Assembly: GCA_902778725.1 (NCBI GenBank)
Contig: CACYYS010000016.1
Coordinates: 1 to 48,835, forward strand
Direction: 5' to 3'
DNA length: 48,835 nucleotides
Source of the DNA: an uncultured Ruminococcus sp.
GTDB lineage: Bacteria; Bacillota; Clostridia; Oscillospirales; CAG-272
Below are positions 33,625 to 41,287 of this stretch, in pieces (positions within the stretch are counted from its first letter, which is position 1; each line of letters opens with the position of its first letter). Below the pieces are notes generated by a model. It was not told the DNA's origin. It was given only the letters and a program-made list of their open reading frames with translations, and searched no databases. The position numbers and the translations under genes are program-made.

Positions 33625-34308
33625 TCACTCCTTCAGGCTCCGCAGGTATTCTTTTTGTTCCGGTGTGATCCGCCTGCTCTCGATCGCTTTCCGGATCGCC
33701 TTGTTATGAGTCCACAGGTCGAGGCGCCTCTTTTCAAGGAAAGGGAGAACGGCGTCATACTGCTTGGCGAGCGCGGTGGCGAAGTACCAGGCGACCATCA
33801 TCCGGACGTAGTACTCCTCCGAGCGGATCGCCGCCACCGTCTCCGGGAAGGAGGGATCGAAGTCCGCGTCGAGAAAATGCTGCATCAGCATCCCCACGCC
33901 GAATCGGACGGAATACGTCTCGCCTGACGCGATCCACGCGCGGATCGGAGGGAGCAGCTCCCGCCTGCGGCGGGAAAACACCCGGGGCGAGAGCTGATCG
34001 CAGGTCGCCCAGTTATCGATATAAGGGAGAAACCGGGAGACACCCTCCAGACAACGGGCAAGATCCTTCTCCTCCGAGAGGAGAAACGCGTGGAGCTGAT
34101 CTTCGTCAAAATACGCGTGCGGGAGCTCAAGAAGGAAATCCTCCGCCGCCCCCGACCGGAAAAGCTCCTTGGCGAAGCGGCGGAGCTCCGGTGTCCTCAC
34201 GCCGATCATCCGCCCGGGCGCGACCGTCGGGATCAGCTTGCTCTGAAACGCCCGATAGCCCTCGTCCCGCAGGGCAAACAATTCTTTCCGGATCTCTTCC
34301 GTACGCAT
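33625..34308 (-). CDS. DNA alkylation repair protein (AlkD-type glycosylase)
   Basis: The 227-aa all-helical protein matches the AlkD HEAT-repeat glycosylases that excise N3- and N7-alkylpurines. The active-site pair is DNWATCDQ with Trp100 and Asp104, corresponding to Trp109/Asp113 of Bacillus cereus AlkD. The C-terminal LWTHNKAIRKAIESRRI block is also characteristic. It stands alone, downstream (on the minus strand) of the tRNA-Ser/Ala unit. No strong promoter was seen in the 60 nt upstream. Confidence 0.9.
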   Translation of the reverse strand: MRTEEIRKELFALRDEGYRAFQSKLIPTVAPGRMIGVRTPELRRFAKELFRSGAAEDFLLELPHAYFDEDQLHAFLLSEEKDLARCLEGVSRFLPYIDNWATCDQLSPRVFSRRRRELLPPIRAWIASGETYSVRFGVGMLMQHFLDADFDPSFPETVAAIRSEEYYVRMMVAWYFATALAKQYDAVLPFLEKRRLDLWTHNKAIRKAIESRRITPEQKEYLRSLKE

Positions 34309-34369
34309 GGCCGTCTCCTTGTCTCTTCCCTGTTTCCGGTCTTGCCGGGAGCCGCAGAAGCGGAACTCT

Positions 34370-34404
34370 TAGTAAAAAGACCCGATGCTCTCGCATCGAG
34401 TCTT
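34370..34404 (-). terminator. Terminator of the tRNA-Ser/tRNA-Ala unit
   Basis: Stem AAGACCCGATGC (34377-34388)/GCATCGAGTCTT (34393-34404), loop TCTC; the minus-strand read-out ends TTTTTACT. Confidence 0.8.
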
Positions 34405-34479
34405 GGTGGAGCGTACGGGATTCGAACCCGTGACCCCAACACTGCCAGTGTTGTGCGCTCCCAACTGCGCTAACGCCCC
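34404..34479 (-). tRNA. tRNA-Ala (anticodon GGC)
   Basis: A complete cloverleaf can be drawn: acceptor GGGGCGT/ACGCTCC with one G-T pair, anticodon loop CTGGCAG, T-arm ACGGG-TTCGAAT-CCCGT, discriminator A and encoded CCA. Length 76. Confidence 0.95.
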
Positions 34480-34483
34480 ATTT

Positions 34484-34570
34484 TGGCGGAGGGAAAGGGA
34501 TTCGAACCCTTGTGGGTTGCCCCAAACGGTTTTCAAGACCGCCTCGTTATGACCACTTCGATATCCCTCC
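34484..34570 (-). tRNA. tRNA-Ser (anticodon TGA)
   Basis: Acceptor GGAGGGA/TCCCTCC, anticodon loop CTTGAAA (TGA), long variable arm typical of tRNA-Ser, discriminator G and encoded CCA. It lies 4 nt upstream of tRNA-Ala in the same transcript. Confidence 0.95.
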
Positions 34571-34602
34571 ATAACGGCGGGGATCTCTTCCCAACCTCGC
34601 AT

Positions 34603-34631
34603 ATTGTATCACGGAAAAAAGCGCTTGTCAA
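34603..34631 (-). promoter_or_regulatory. Promoter of the tRNA-Ser(TGA)/tRNA-Ala unit
   Basis: Minus strand: TTGACA, 17-nt spacer, TACAAT (34603-34608), 32 nt upstream of the tRNA. Confidence 0.85.
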
Positions 34632-34680
34632 GCGTAAGACGCGAACTTTTAGAAAAACTCTCTTTTTTTGAATTTTTCTC

Positions 34681-34709
34681 TTGATTTTTCCTTTTCCGTA
34701 TGATATGAT
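34681..34709 (+). promoter_or_regulatory. Promoter of tRNA-Ser(GGA)
   Basis: TTGATT (34681-34686), 17-nt spacer, TATGAT (34704-34709), 23 nt before the mature 5' end. Confidence 0.8.
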
Positions 34710-34732
34710 ATAAAGGCTCTCGTGAGCGGCTT

Positions 34733-34825
34733 GGAGAGATGGCTGAGCTGGTCTAAGGCGCACGACTGGAAATCGTGTGTTCGGCTAATAACCGACCGTG
34801 GGTTCGAATCCCACTCTCTCCGCCA
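34733..34825 (+). tRNA. tRNA-Ser (anticodon GGA)
   Basis: Acceptor GGAGAGA/TCTCTCC, anticodon loop CTGGAAA (GGA), long variable arm, T-loop TTCGAAT, discriminator G, encoded CCA. Its 3' 20 nt recur at 35040-35059. Confidence 0.95.
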
Positions 34826-34826
34826 C

Positions 34827-34867
34827 ACCGGAAGAAGCACCCTTTGGGTGCTTCTTCCGGTTTTTTG
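34827..34867 (+). terminator. Terminator of tRNA-Ser(GGA)
   Basis: A 16-bp perfect stem (34827-34842 and 34846-34861; core GGAAGAAGCACCC) and TTT loop, followed by TTTTTG. Confidence 0.92.
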
Positions 34868-34902
34868 ATCAGCGGAGGGATTCGAAGGGCGCGGAAAAGA
34901 GA

Positions 34903-35039
34903 CTTTCGCTCCGCGAAAGATTCCAATTTATGCCGCGATGTAAAATCGCGGCTTTGATTCATGCCGCGATGTAAAATCGCGGCTTTGAATGACAGTCCGG
35001 GGGACTGTCAGAGCGCGCCCCGGCTCGCCCGCAGGCGAG
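34903..35039. repeat. Array of five short hairpins
   Basis: Hairpins in order: CTTTCGC/GCGAAAG (34903-34919); GCCGCGAT/ATCGCGGC twice (34932-34952 and 34963-34983, a 31-nt direct repeat unit); GACAGTCC/GGACTGTC (34991-35009); CTCGCC/GGCGAG (35024-35039). They are joined by short linkers built around ATTC or TTTGA. No reading frame here is convincing. An inverted, decayed fragment like a tRNA T-arm (GGGATTCGAA) lies just before at 34878-34887. Confidence 0.85.
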
Positions 35040-35059
35040 GAATCCCACTCTCTCCGCCA
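35040..35059 (+). repeat. Second copy of the tRNA-Ser(GGA) 3' end (att-like)
   Basis: GAATCCCACTCTCTCCGCCA is identical to the last 20 nt of the tRNA at 34806-34825. Such duplications of a tRNA 3' end typically mark integration at a tRNA gene. The 214 nt between the copies contain only the terminator and the hairpin array. Confidence 0.85.
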
Positions 35060-35096
35060 AACAAAAAAAGCACCTGTCGGGACACTTGCGATAGAG
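35059..35096 (+). repeat. Left inverted repeat of the A+T-rich island
   Basis: 38 nt made of AAACAAAAAAAGCACC, a 4-nt spacer, and GGGACACTTGCGATAGAG. The reverse complement of both blocks occurs at 43212-43248. It also contributes to a terminator-like stem with GTGCTTTT at about 35101-35108. Confidence 0.85.
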
Positions 35097-35214
35097 TTTT
35101 CGTGCTTTTCCCGCATAAAGCGACAAAATCACAAATATCGTTATACAGAACATTTGTTCGTTTGTCGAGAGGCGTTTTAAATAAACATCAAAAATCGAAA
35201 ATCGAGCACAAGAC

Positions 35215-35243
35215 TTGATTTTCGGGCGCTTTTGTGATATAAT
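35215..35243 (+). promoter_or_regulatory. Promoter of the XRE-sensor operon
   Basis: TTGATT (35215-35220), 17-nt spacer, TATAAT (35238-35243), 46 nt before the XRE start codon. Confidence 0.8.
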
Positions 35244-35289
35244 ACACTTGTTAAAGTATCGAAATGATCAATGATACGGAGGGATCCCG

Positions 35290-35496
35290 ATGACTGTCAG
35301 TTATAAAAAACTTTGGCATTTGCTTTTGGATAAGGGAATGACTAAGCTTGAACTTGCAAAACGAGCCGAAATATCCCGTTATTCCATAACGAAAATGGGA
35401 AAAGACGAGGACGTTTCCACGGATGTTCTCAAAAAAATATGCGACGCGCTTCATTGCCGGGTGGAAGAAATAGTTGATTTTATCCCTGAAAAATAA
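35290..35496 (+). CDS. Small XRE/Cro-type regulator
   Basis: The 68-aa protein is nearly all HTH: WHLLLDKGMTKLELAKRAEI, SRYSITKMGKDEDVSTDVL and KICDALHCRVEEIVDF. It resembles the compact Cro/C1-type (HTH_26) regulators found in mobile DNA. GGAGGG lies 8 nt before ATG. It is the first gene of the operon that continues with the sensor pair 29 nt later, and may control it and itself. Confidence 0.88.
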   Translation: MTVSYKKLWHLLLDKGMTKLELAKRAEISRYSITKMGKDEDVSTDVLKKICDALHCRVEEIVDFIPEK

Positions 35497-35525
35497 AAAC
35501 GATGAGTCCGGATAGGAGGATGTGA

Positions 35526-36791
35526 ATGGAGTGGTACAGGATTGCTAACCTTGTTATGCAGGCGATCTATTTGCCGTTACATTTTATATTGATAGTCCGA
35601 TTGATTAAAAAACGTCAGCCGACGCCGATCTGGCGCTGGTTTATCGTGGTTGTAGTCGGACTGTGGATCATGATATCCGGTAGGTTTTTGGAAACACTTG
35701 CCTATCTGTATTTCCCGAGCAACAGCTTTTATGTTTTCGCCGTGTATTATCAGCTCGTCGGCACGTCGTTCGCCACTTCGGCTTATCTCATTTGGAATTT
35801 ATATCTTGCGGGAAACGACAGGCTTTCCGAAAGCTCCGTCTTCAAGATTCTGATGCTTACTGTTTCCGGCGTGATAAGTTTGATCGTCTGCACAAACGGC
35901 TTTCATCGCCTTTTTTATGAAAAGCTTGTTATGGGAGAGCAAGTCGTACACGGGAAACTGTTTTTGCCGTGTCTCCTTATTGTTTACGGTACGCTGTTTG
36001 TCGGATGGATCGTTTCGATCGTTCACATTATCCGAAAGGAAAAGGAAAAAATAAAACGCCTTGTCGTGTTTTCGCTTTATCCCATTTTGCCGGCAGCGGC
36101 GGCGCTCATACGATCCATAACAGGCGTCGACGAACTTGATTATATGCCGATAATCATGACGGTATCGATCATTTGCCTTTATCTGATGGTGTTTCGTTAT
36201 CGCTACGTCGATATTGTCTCTCAGTCGATCGAAAACGCGCTGGGACAAACACGGATCGCGTTGTTTGTTTACGATCTGACTGCAAAAGAGATCTTTTACC
36301 AAAACAAAGCCTGCGATCCTTATACGAAGTTTATTACGGATATAACGCATAGACAACCTGATCGGACTGAAAGCGTTGAACAAATCGGCGAAAAAACGCT
36401 GCGCATTTCAAAATCCACACTGTCAGAATCAAATCTTTTGCTCGTAATGATAAACGATATCAGTGAAATTGCAAACGAACGGCAAACAATAGAAAAAACC
36501 ATTGCAGAACAGAGCCGGATCGTAGCAGAGCTCGAAGACAAACAACGAAATATTGACGCCTACTTAAGCGCACTTTATGAGATTCCGCACTTGAGAGAAA
36601 AACAAAACCTGTTCGTTTCCGCGCAAGAGGAGATAAACGCGGCGTTCAAGACTATTGAAAACGACCTGAATACCGCCGACCGAAACGACGCGGACGCAAT
36701 GCCGGCGCTGCTTGACGGTATCCGCACAGCACAAAGCACGATGGCTTTCGTACGAACGACAGTCGCATCTCTGCGGGAGGACCTCCCATGA
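35526..36791 (+). CDS. 7TM sensor protein without kinase domain
   Basis: The 421-aa product has about seven membrane helices (residues 5-235) like the N-terminal 7TM sensor region of some histidine kinases. A short PAS-like segment follows (about 240-315; ALFVYDLTAKEIFYQNKACD) with a coiled coil (about 320-400). No H-box or ATP-binding domain is present. The stop overlaps the ATG of the soluble kinase (ATGA). I infer that it is the membrane half of a split sensor kinase: it would sense an external signal and act on the next gene product through the coiled coil. Confidence 0.8.
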   Translation: MEWYRIANLVMQAIYLPLHFILIVRLIKKRQPTPIWRWFIVVVVGLWIMISGRFLETLAYLYFPSNSFYVFAVYYQLVGTSFATSAYLIWNLYLAGNDRLSESSVFKILMLTVSGVISLIVCTNGFHRLFYEKLVMGEQVVHGKLFLPCLLIVYGTLFVGWIVSIVHIIRKEKEKIKRLVVFSLYPILPAAAALIRSITGVDELDYMPIIMTVSIICLYLMVFRYRYVDIVSQSIENALGQTRIALFVYDLTAKEIFYQNKACDPYTKFITDITHRQPDRTESVEQIGEKTLRISKSTLSESNLLLVMINDISEIANERQTIEKTIAEQSRIVAELEDKQRNIDAYLSALYEIPHLREKQNLFVSAQEEINAAFKTIENDLNTADRNDADAMPALLDGIRTAQSTMAFVRTTVASLREDLP

Positions 36792-37735
36792 AAAGCACAA
36801 AACAGATGTTTCTGAGCATTCCCGATACCGTTTTCGTGACCGACGCCTACGGTTATATAATAGATTTCAACCGCACTAAGCCGTTTGACAACGTAAAAAA
36901 AGGAAGAAAAATCACGTCGCTTATTCAGGACTGCCTGATAACGGATGACGGAGAAGTTCGGATAAACGGCTGCGTTTTCAAGCGGAAAACCATGCCTATA
37001 CGTTACAAGAGCAATGTATCCGGTTATACCGTGATGCTCACCGACGTCACCGAAGAAATAAACGTCACGGAAGAACGACGGAAAGTGAGCGAAGAGCTTG
37101 AAAATTTGGCGGAAGCTCTGAAAAGATCAAATTCCGAATTGGAAAATCTCGTTATGCAGGCGAAGCAGCTGACCGACTACGCGGAGCAGCTGCGCATCGC
37201 TCAGACGATCCACGATGACGCCGGTCATGCGATCACCGATCTGCACACCATATGTCAGATGTGTCTTAAACTCAGGGACAGTGATCCGAACCGTTATAAA
37301 AAACTGATAAGCGAAGGACTTGAGATATGCCGCCGTTCGATTGCCGCTGACGGCAATAGAGAATGCGGTTCTCTGAAATCGCTGCTTGAGGCATTTGCTC
37401 ATATATGCCGGCTGAGGACCGATATTTCGGTTATCGGTGTTGAACCGTCGTTTCTGAAAGAAAAATACGAATTGATCGAACGGATCCTGAAAGAGGCGTA
37501 TCACAATACGCTCGATCATTCCTTTGCGGACACGATGCAGGTTTCAGTCGATCTCACGGAAAGCAGCGCAAAAATCTCGATTTCAGACAACGGAAAATTT
37601 CATGGTGAGTTTGAAAAAGGCTTCGGTCTCAGCGTAATTGAGGAAAGCGTGATCGCCTCCGGCGGAGAGATCACGTTTGTCGCCGAGAGCGGACGTGGGT
37701 TTGGAATTATAACAGAATGGAGAAGGCAACTATGA
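36788..37735 (+). CDS. Soluble histidine kinase (PAS, HisKA_3-like, HATPase)
   Basis: The 315-aa protein has no membrane segment. A PAS domain (about 5-95; DTVFVTDAYGYIIDFNR) and coiled coil lead to a dimerisation helix with phospho-acceptor His in IHDDAGHAITDL (about 140). An ATPase domain follows: N-box KEAYHNTLDHS (about 238), G1 DNG, G2 KGFGLSVI. The layout fits the NarL-partner (LiaS/DesK-like) kinases. Translation is coupled on both sides by ATGA overlaps with the 7TM protein and the response regulator. The GGGAGG site before its ATG is followed by CCTCCC, so it may be partly self-paired. Confidence 0.88.
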   Translation: MKSTKQMFLSIPDTVFVTDAYGYIIDFNRTKPFDNVKKGRKITSLIQDCLITDDGEVRINGCVFKRKTMPIRYKSNVSGYTVMLTDVTEEINVTEERRKVSEELENLAEALKRSNSELENLVMQAKQLTDYAEQLRIAQTIHDDAGHAITDLHTICQMCLKLRDSDPNRYKKLISEGLEICRRSIAADGNRECGSLKSLLEAFAHICRLRTDISVIGVEPSFLKEKYELIERILKEAYHNTLDHSFADTMQVSVDLTESSAKISISDNGKFHGEFEKGFGLSVIEESVIASGGEITFVAESGRGFGIITEWRRQL

Positions 37736-38370
37736 GTAAAAAAATAAAAATACTGATTGCAGACGATCATCCGCTGTTGACCTCCGGGTTGAAGCTTGCC
37801 ATAGACGGTTGGGATGATTTTACGCTTACCGGTATTGCCTCTAACGGCAAGGAAGCCGTCGAACTTTGTGAGAAAGACATTCCTGATGTCGTTCTGCTCG
37901 ATATGCAGATGCCGGTACAGTCAGGCGCCGAAGCAGCTGAGATCATAAAAAAGCGGTTTCCCGGCACTCATCTCGTCGCGCTGACTACATTTTATGACGC
38001 GGAAACTGTAGATTCCGCTCTGAAAGCAGGCTGCGACGGATTTCTGCTGAAAACGCTCGATCCGGACCGGCTGCGCGCGTCTGTATATTCGATTCTGAAC
38101 GGAATGAGCGTCATCGACGGCGAAGCAATGGAACAACTTCGTAAACGCGAGACGGCACATCTGAAAGTCGATTTCAGCGATCGTGAGATCGAAGCGCTCG
38201 GTTATATCTGCAACGGAATGTCAAACAAGGAAATTGCCGAGAGGCTGAAGCTTCAGCCCGGTACCGTCAAAAACATGATTTCGATGATGCTTAACAAGAC
38301 CTTCTGCGTCAGCCGTGCCGATCTGTCGAGGTACGCGATCGAACATCACTTGGTGAAAAGCAATACATAA
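37732..38370 (+). CDS. NarL/LuxR-family response regulator
   Basis: The 212-aa protein has a receiver domain with the acidic pair Asp11-Asp12, phospho-acceptor Asp57 (VVLLDMQMP) and Lys109 (GFLLKTL). A C-terminal LuxR HTH follows (about 150-205; FSDREIEALGYICNGMSNKE, then IAERLKLQPGTVKNMISMM). I start it at ATG 37732, which overlaps the kinase stop; an in-frame ATG at 37717 lies before the better ribosome site. The exported-protein operon just downstream is the likely target (inference). Confidence 0.92.
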   Translation: MSKKIKILIADDHPLLTSGLKLAIDGWDDFTLTGIASNGKEAVELCEKDIPDVVLLDMQMPVQSGAEAAEIIKKRFPGTHLVALTTFYDAETVDSALKAGCDGFLLKTLDPDRLRASVYSILNGMSVIDGEAMEQLRKRETAHLKVDFSDREIEALGYICNGMSNKEIAERLKLQPGTVKNMISMMLNKTFCVSRADLSRYAIEHHLVKSNT

Positions 38371-38397
38371 TCTCAGAATATCTCAGAATATCACATG

Positions 38398-38433
38398 AAA
38401 GTGCCAAACGACATGCCGTTTGGCACTTTTGTT
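38398..38433 (+). terminator. Terminator of the XRE-sensor-regulator operon
   Basis: 13-bp perfect stem AAAGTGCCAAACG/CGTTTGGCACTTT (38398-38410, 38417-38429) followed by TGTTAATTT. A tandem repeat of TCTCAGAATA lies just upstream (38371-38390). Confidence 0.88.
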
Positions 38434-38449
38434 AATTTGGATGATTTGT

Positions 38450-38455
38450 TATAAT
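38450..38455 (+). promoter_or_regulatory. Possible -10 box of the exported-protein operon
   Basis: TATAAT 67 nt before the DUF4870 start, with only a poor -35 (TTTTGT at 17 nt). A weak -35 beside an ideal -10 is what an activator-dependent promoter often looks like; the response regulator encoded upstream is the obvious candidate activator. Confidence 0.45.
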
Positions 38456-38521
38456 AATTCAAAGTTGTGCTTATGCGTAACTCAAAACGATTGATGAAAA
38501 TAGAGGAAGGAAGAACTATTT

Positions 38522-38911
38522 ATGGCAGATCTGAATCAGAAAATCAACGAATTCAATAACACAAAGGATTCAACGTCCGAATTTGACCCGAACGACATAC
38601 AGCAGAACAAGGTTATGGCGATACTGGCGTATCTTTCCTGGCTGGTCCTTATACCGTTATTTGCCGCAAAGGAATCAAAATTTGCCCGCTATCATTGTAA
38701 TCAGGGAATTATGCTTGCGATTGCGGAAATCATTGTCTGGGTGATTTTCGGAATCCTTTCCATTATCCCGTATGTCGGCTGGATTTTCATTGTTCTTAAC
38801 AGTTTTATCAGTCTCGTATGTTTCGTATTCGCTGTGACAGGCATTATCAACGCAGCCAATGGTAAGGCAAAGGAACTGCCTTTTATCGGAAAATTCAATA
38901 TACTCAAATGA
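38522..38911 (+). CDS. DUF4870-type small membrane protein
   Basis: The 129-aa product has a polar N-terminal tail (1-28) and three predicted helices (about 31-50, 62-84, 88-112) with the ARYHCNQG motif between the first two. That motif is typical of DUF4870/Tic20-like small membrane proteins. Function unknown; relatives often sit beside secretion or envelope-stress genes. It opens the exported-protein operon. Confidence 0.85.
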   Translation: MADLNQKINEFNNTKDSTSEFDPNDIQQNKVMAILAYLSWLVLIPLFAAKESKFARYHCNQGIMLAIAEIIVWVIFGILSIIPYVGWIFIVLNSFISLVCFVFAVTGIINAANGKAKELPFIGKFNILK

Positions 38912-38934
38912 TTCGTTTGGAAAAGGAAGATAGC

Positions 38935-40383
38935 ATGTCGGCAGCGAAAAAAACCATATCTGCGCTTCTTTCAGTTGTTATGTTGGCAACAATTCTATTC
39001 TCGTCCGGTATTGCCTACGCCATGAAAAAGCCGGGACGTATTGACGGCGTTGATTACACGCGTATAAACGAGAACAAGGATCTGTGTGTCGAAGTTGAGT
39101 TCCAATTGGGGACAACCAAATTCAAAGGCGAACTTACAAACGGAAACACACTGTCAAACGACGAAATCGACCAAATCATCAAACAAGTGATGAATCAAAT
39201 GGAAATGACCAGCGGTAAGCTTGGGTATTCCGAAGCAGTCATCGAAAAAGCGAAACATCTGAAAGGCTTTGATCCCGCCATGGCGCTTCGAATCGGTCTG
39301 AACGTTGCAGGATTCGGAACTGTCGCCGATATTTACGATATGTATACCGGCAGTAAAGAAGTCACGGACGTCGCGGCAAGCTTTGTAATAGGTCAGCTCT
39401 CCGGCGAGGCGGTCAAATTCATCACCGGTGCAAAATGGGCGGACATCGCGCTGAACGCGTTTCTCGCAACCAAGGACATAGCGGAAGAGTGGACGCGGCT
39501 TGAAAACGAAAAAGAAATCGCCGAGCAGGCGATGCAGCGTGAGCTTTTACTTGAAATGTTCTACCGCGAGTGCAACGCCCGCCTGAAAAAAGCCGAAAAA
39601 GAGCGCGGCGGCAATCAATGGAAGCTGAAAGTAAACGATTCAAAGCTCAAACACAAGACTCTTTTCGGCATAGAAGTCAATCAGATACAGTGGCTGAAGG
39701 TCGACATGCAGCGTGTGGACAGTTTCGGCGATAATACATCGACTAACTGGAGCGGCGTTTACGAGGGCAGCATCGTACTTCAGATCTGGCACGATCTTGA
39801 TAACTTCGATCAGAATTTCCCGAACATATTTGCAAACTCAAATCCGATTTTCAAAAAACTGCAAACGATATACACGCTTCGTCCGGAATCCGCGAAGGAA
39901 AAATCCACGCTTACAAAAATCATAACCCTGAATGACGCGCAGATCCATATCGACAAGCGCAATGCGGTAGGCACAACGCTGACGAAGAATATCCCGCTCG
40001 CCGGCGCCGATGATGTTTCCGCGTTCAACCTGGCGCACAAGGTCACCTTTGCGCTCGGCGTAAGACCGTGGAGCGACGGAGAGCTTCACGTTTCCGGCGC
40101 CGGAGCCAGCTACGACGCGCACTGCACCATGTCGGAGGACTGTTCCGGAACGATGCTTGAAGGCAACCGCTATCCCGCTATCATGTGGAACAGCCATGAT
40201 ATAGATGCGTACGACACGCTGACAGCCCCGATGGGAGTCGGTTGGACTCACCGCGCGCTGGCGGGAAACGGCAAAACCAACATCGGATGCCCGGCGCTGG
40301 CGGACTATCAGATTTACAGCGATCTGCGCGACAATATGCTGACGCTTTGGATCAAGGATATTGAGAAGGTGGTGAAAAAATGA
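38935..40383 (+). CDS. Secreted protein of unknown function
   Basis: The 482-aa protein starts with a Sec signal peptide (1-32, cleavage after AYA). A helical domain with amphipathic stretches follows (about 70-230; LEMFYRECNARLKKAEKERG). A beta-rich C-terminal half contains two Cys within a short loop (HCTMSEDCSGTM, about 395) that could form a disulphide. I choose ATG 38935 because AAGGAAG precedes it; an in-frame ATG at 38908 overlaps the DUF4870 stop. Its stop overlaps the next gene's start by 4 nt. I do not recognise a family. Confidence 0.8.
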   Translation: MSAAKKTISALLSVVMLATILFSSGIAYAMKKPGRIDGVDYTRINENKDLCVEVEFQLGTTKFKGELTNGNTLSNDEIDQIIKQVMNQMEMTSGKLGYSEAVIEKAKHLKGFDPAMALRIGLNVAGFGTVADIYDMYTGSKEVTDVAASFVIGQLSGEAVKFITGAKWADIALNAFLATKDIAEEWTRLENEKEIAEQAMQRELLLEMFYRECNARLKKAEKERGGNQWKLKVNDSKLKHKTLFGIEVNQIQWLKVDMQRVDSFGDNTSTNWSGVYEGSIVLQIWHDLDNFDQNFPNIFANSNPIFKKLQTIYTLRPESAKEKSTLTKIITLNDAQIHIDKRNAVGTTLTKNIPLAGADDVSAFNLAHKVTFALGVRPWSDGELHVSGAGASYDAHCTMSEDCSGTMLEGNRYPAIMWNSHDIDAYDTLTAPMGVGWTHRALAGNGKTNIGCPALADYQIYSDLRDNMLTLWIKDIEKVVKK

Positions 40384-41270
40384 GGAGAGCAATAATCGTA
40401 ACGTTTTCAATGCTTTTTGCTTGCCTTCTTTGCTCATGTTCACTTTTTCAAAGCGGAATTGAAGCCCCTGCTGAATCCACCGATTCTTCGTCAGCCGATC
40501 CGTCGCAGGAACAGCTGATTTCCGTTATGAACGGGAACGTTGATCTCGACGCGCTTTCGCTTGACGAACTTCTGAAGCTTTACGACGAATTTCTGAAAGG
40601 CGGCAACGATGCGCTGAACGACGGCGCGGAAAACGATCTTCTGTACCGGGACATTGACATAAAACCGAACGACCCTTCCGCGGAAATCGGATTTGAGTAT
40701 CCGACTGACGTGCAAACGGCGACTTATTCCGACAAGGAGTGGGAGGACAAGACCTTTGAGGCTCTCGATCCGACGGCGAATATGTCCCCGCAAGACAAAG
40801 CCGGCTACGAAGCAGCGATGCAAGAGCTTGAAGACTTTGATGCGGAAGAATTCCAAAAGGGCGTCGACGAAATGCTTAAAGGCATTGAGGGATTTGAGGA
40901 TTATGATCCCGATGATCCGGAAGCCGGAGAAGATCCTGACAGTCAGGGGACGAATGACGATCCCGCCATTCTTAACGAGTGGCCGGATAACGAGATCACA
41001 AGGCAGGTTCCAAAGCCGCCGTTTGAAGATCCGATGATCGTAGCCGACGACGACAGCGTGACCGTTATGCGAACGGGATCGACCGAGGAAGAAGCCAAAG
41101 CCTACGCAAAGCAGTTGAAGGACGCCGGATTCAATAAGGACGTTAACGAAAGCACCAACGGCATCGCCGGCTTCAGTATCTATACCTTTACCGCCGAAAA
41201 CCAGAACGGTTTGAGCGTATCACTTACATTCGCGTCCGGAACAACTACTGTAAGTTTCAATAAGGATTAA
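40380..41270 (+). CDS. Acidic lipoprotein of unknown function
   Basis: The 296-aa product begins with a lipoprotein signal (LLCSC, Cys20). A long, very acidic and probably extended middle follows (about 25-210, many Asp/Glu/Pro). A small folded C-terminal domain (about 215-296) comprises helix TEEEAKAYAKQLKDAGF and two strands rich in Thr/Ser. That C-terminal pattern is common in Clostridia lipoproteins of unknown role. Start overlaps the stop of the secreted-protein gene. It would display its C-terminus on a flexible acidic stalk outside the cell. Confidence 0.82.
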   Translation: MRRAIIVTFSMLFACLLCSCSLFQSGIEAPAESTDSSSADPSQEQLISVMNGNVDLDALSLDELLKLYDEFLKGGNDALNDGAENDLLYRDIDIKPNDPSAEIGFEYPTDVQTATYSDKEWEDKTFEALDPTANMSPQDKAGYEAAMQELEDFDAEEFQKGVDEMLKGIEGFEDYDPDDPEAGEDPDSQGTNDDPAILNEWPDNEITRQVPKPPFEDPMIVADDDSVTVMRTGSTEEEAKAYAKQLKDAGFNKDVNESTNGIAGFSIYTFTAENQNGLSVSLTFASGTTTVSFNKD

Positions 41271-41287
41271 AAAAGGAGTTTTTGATC

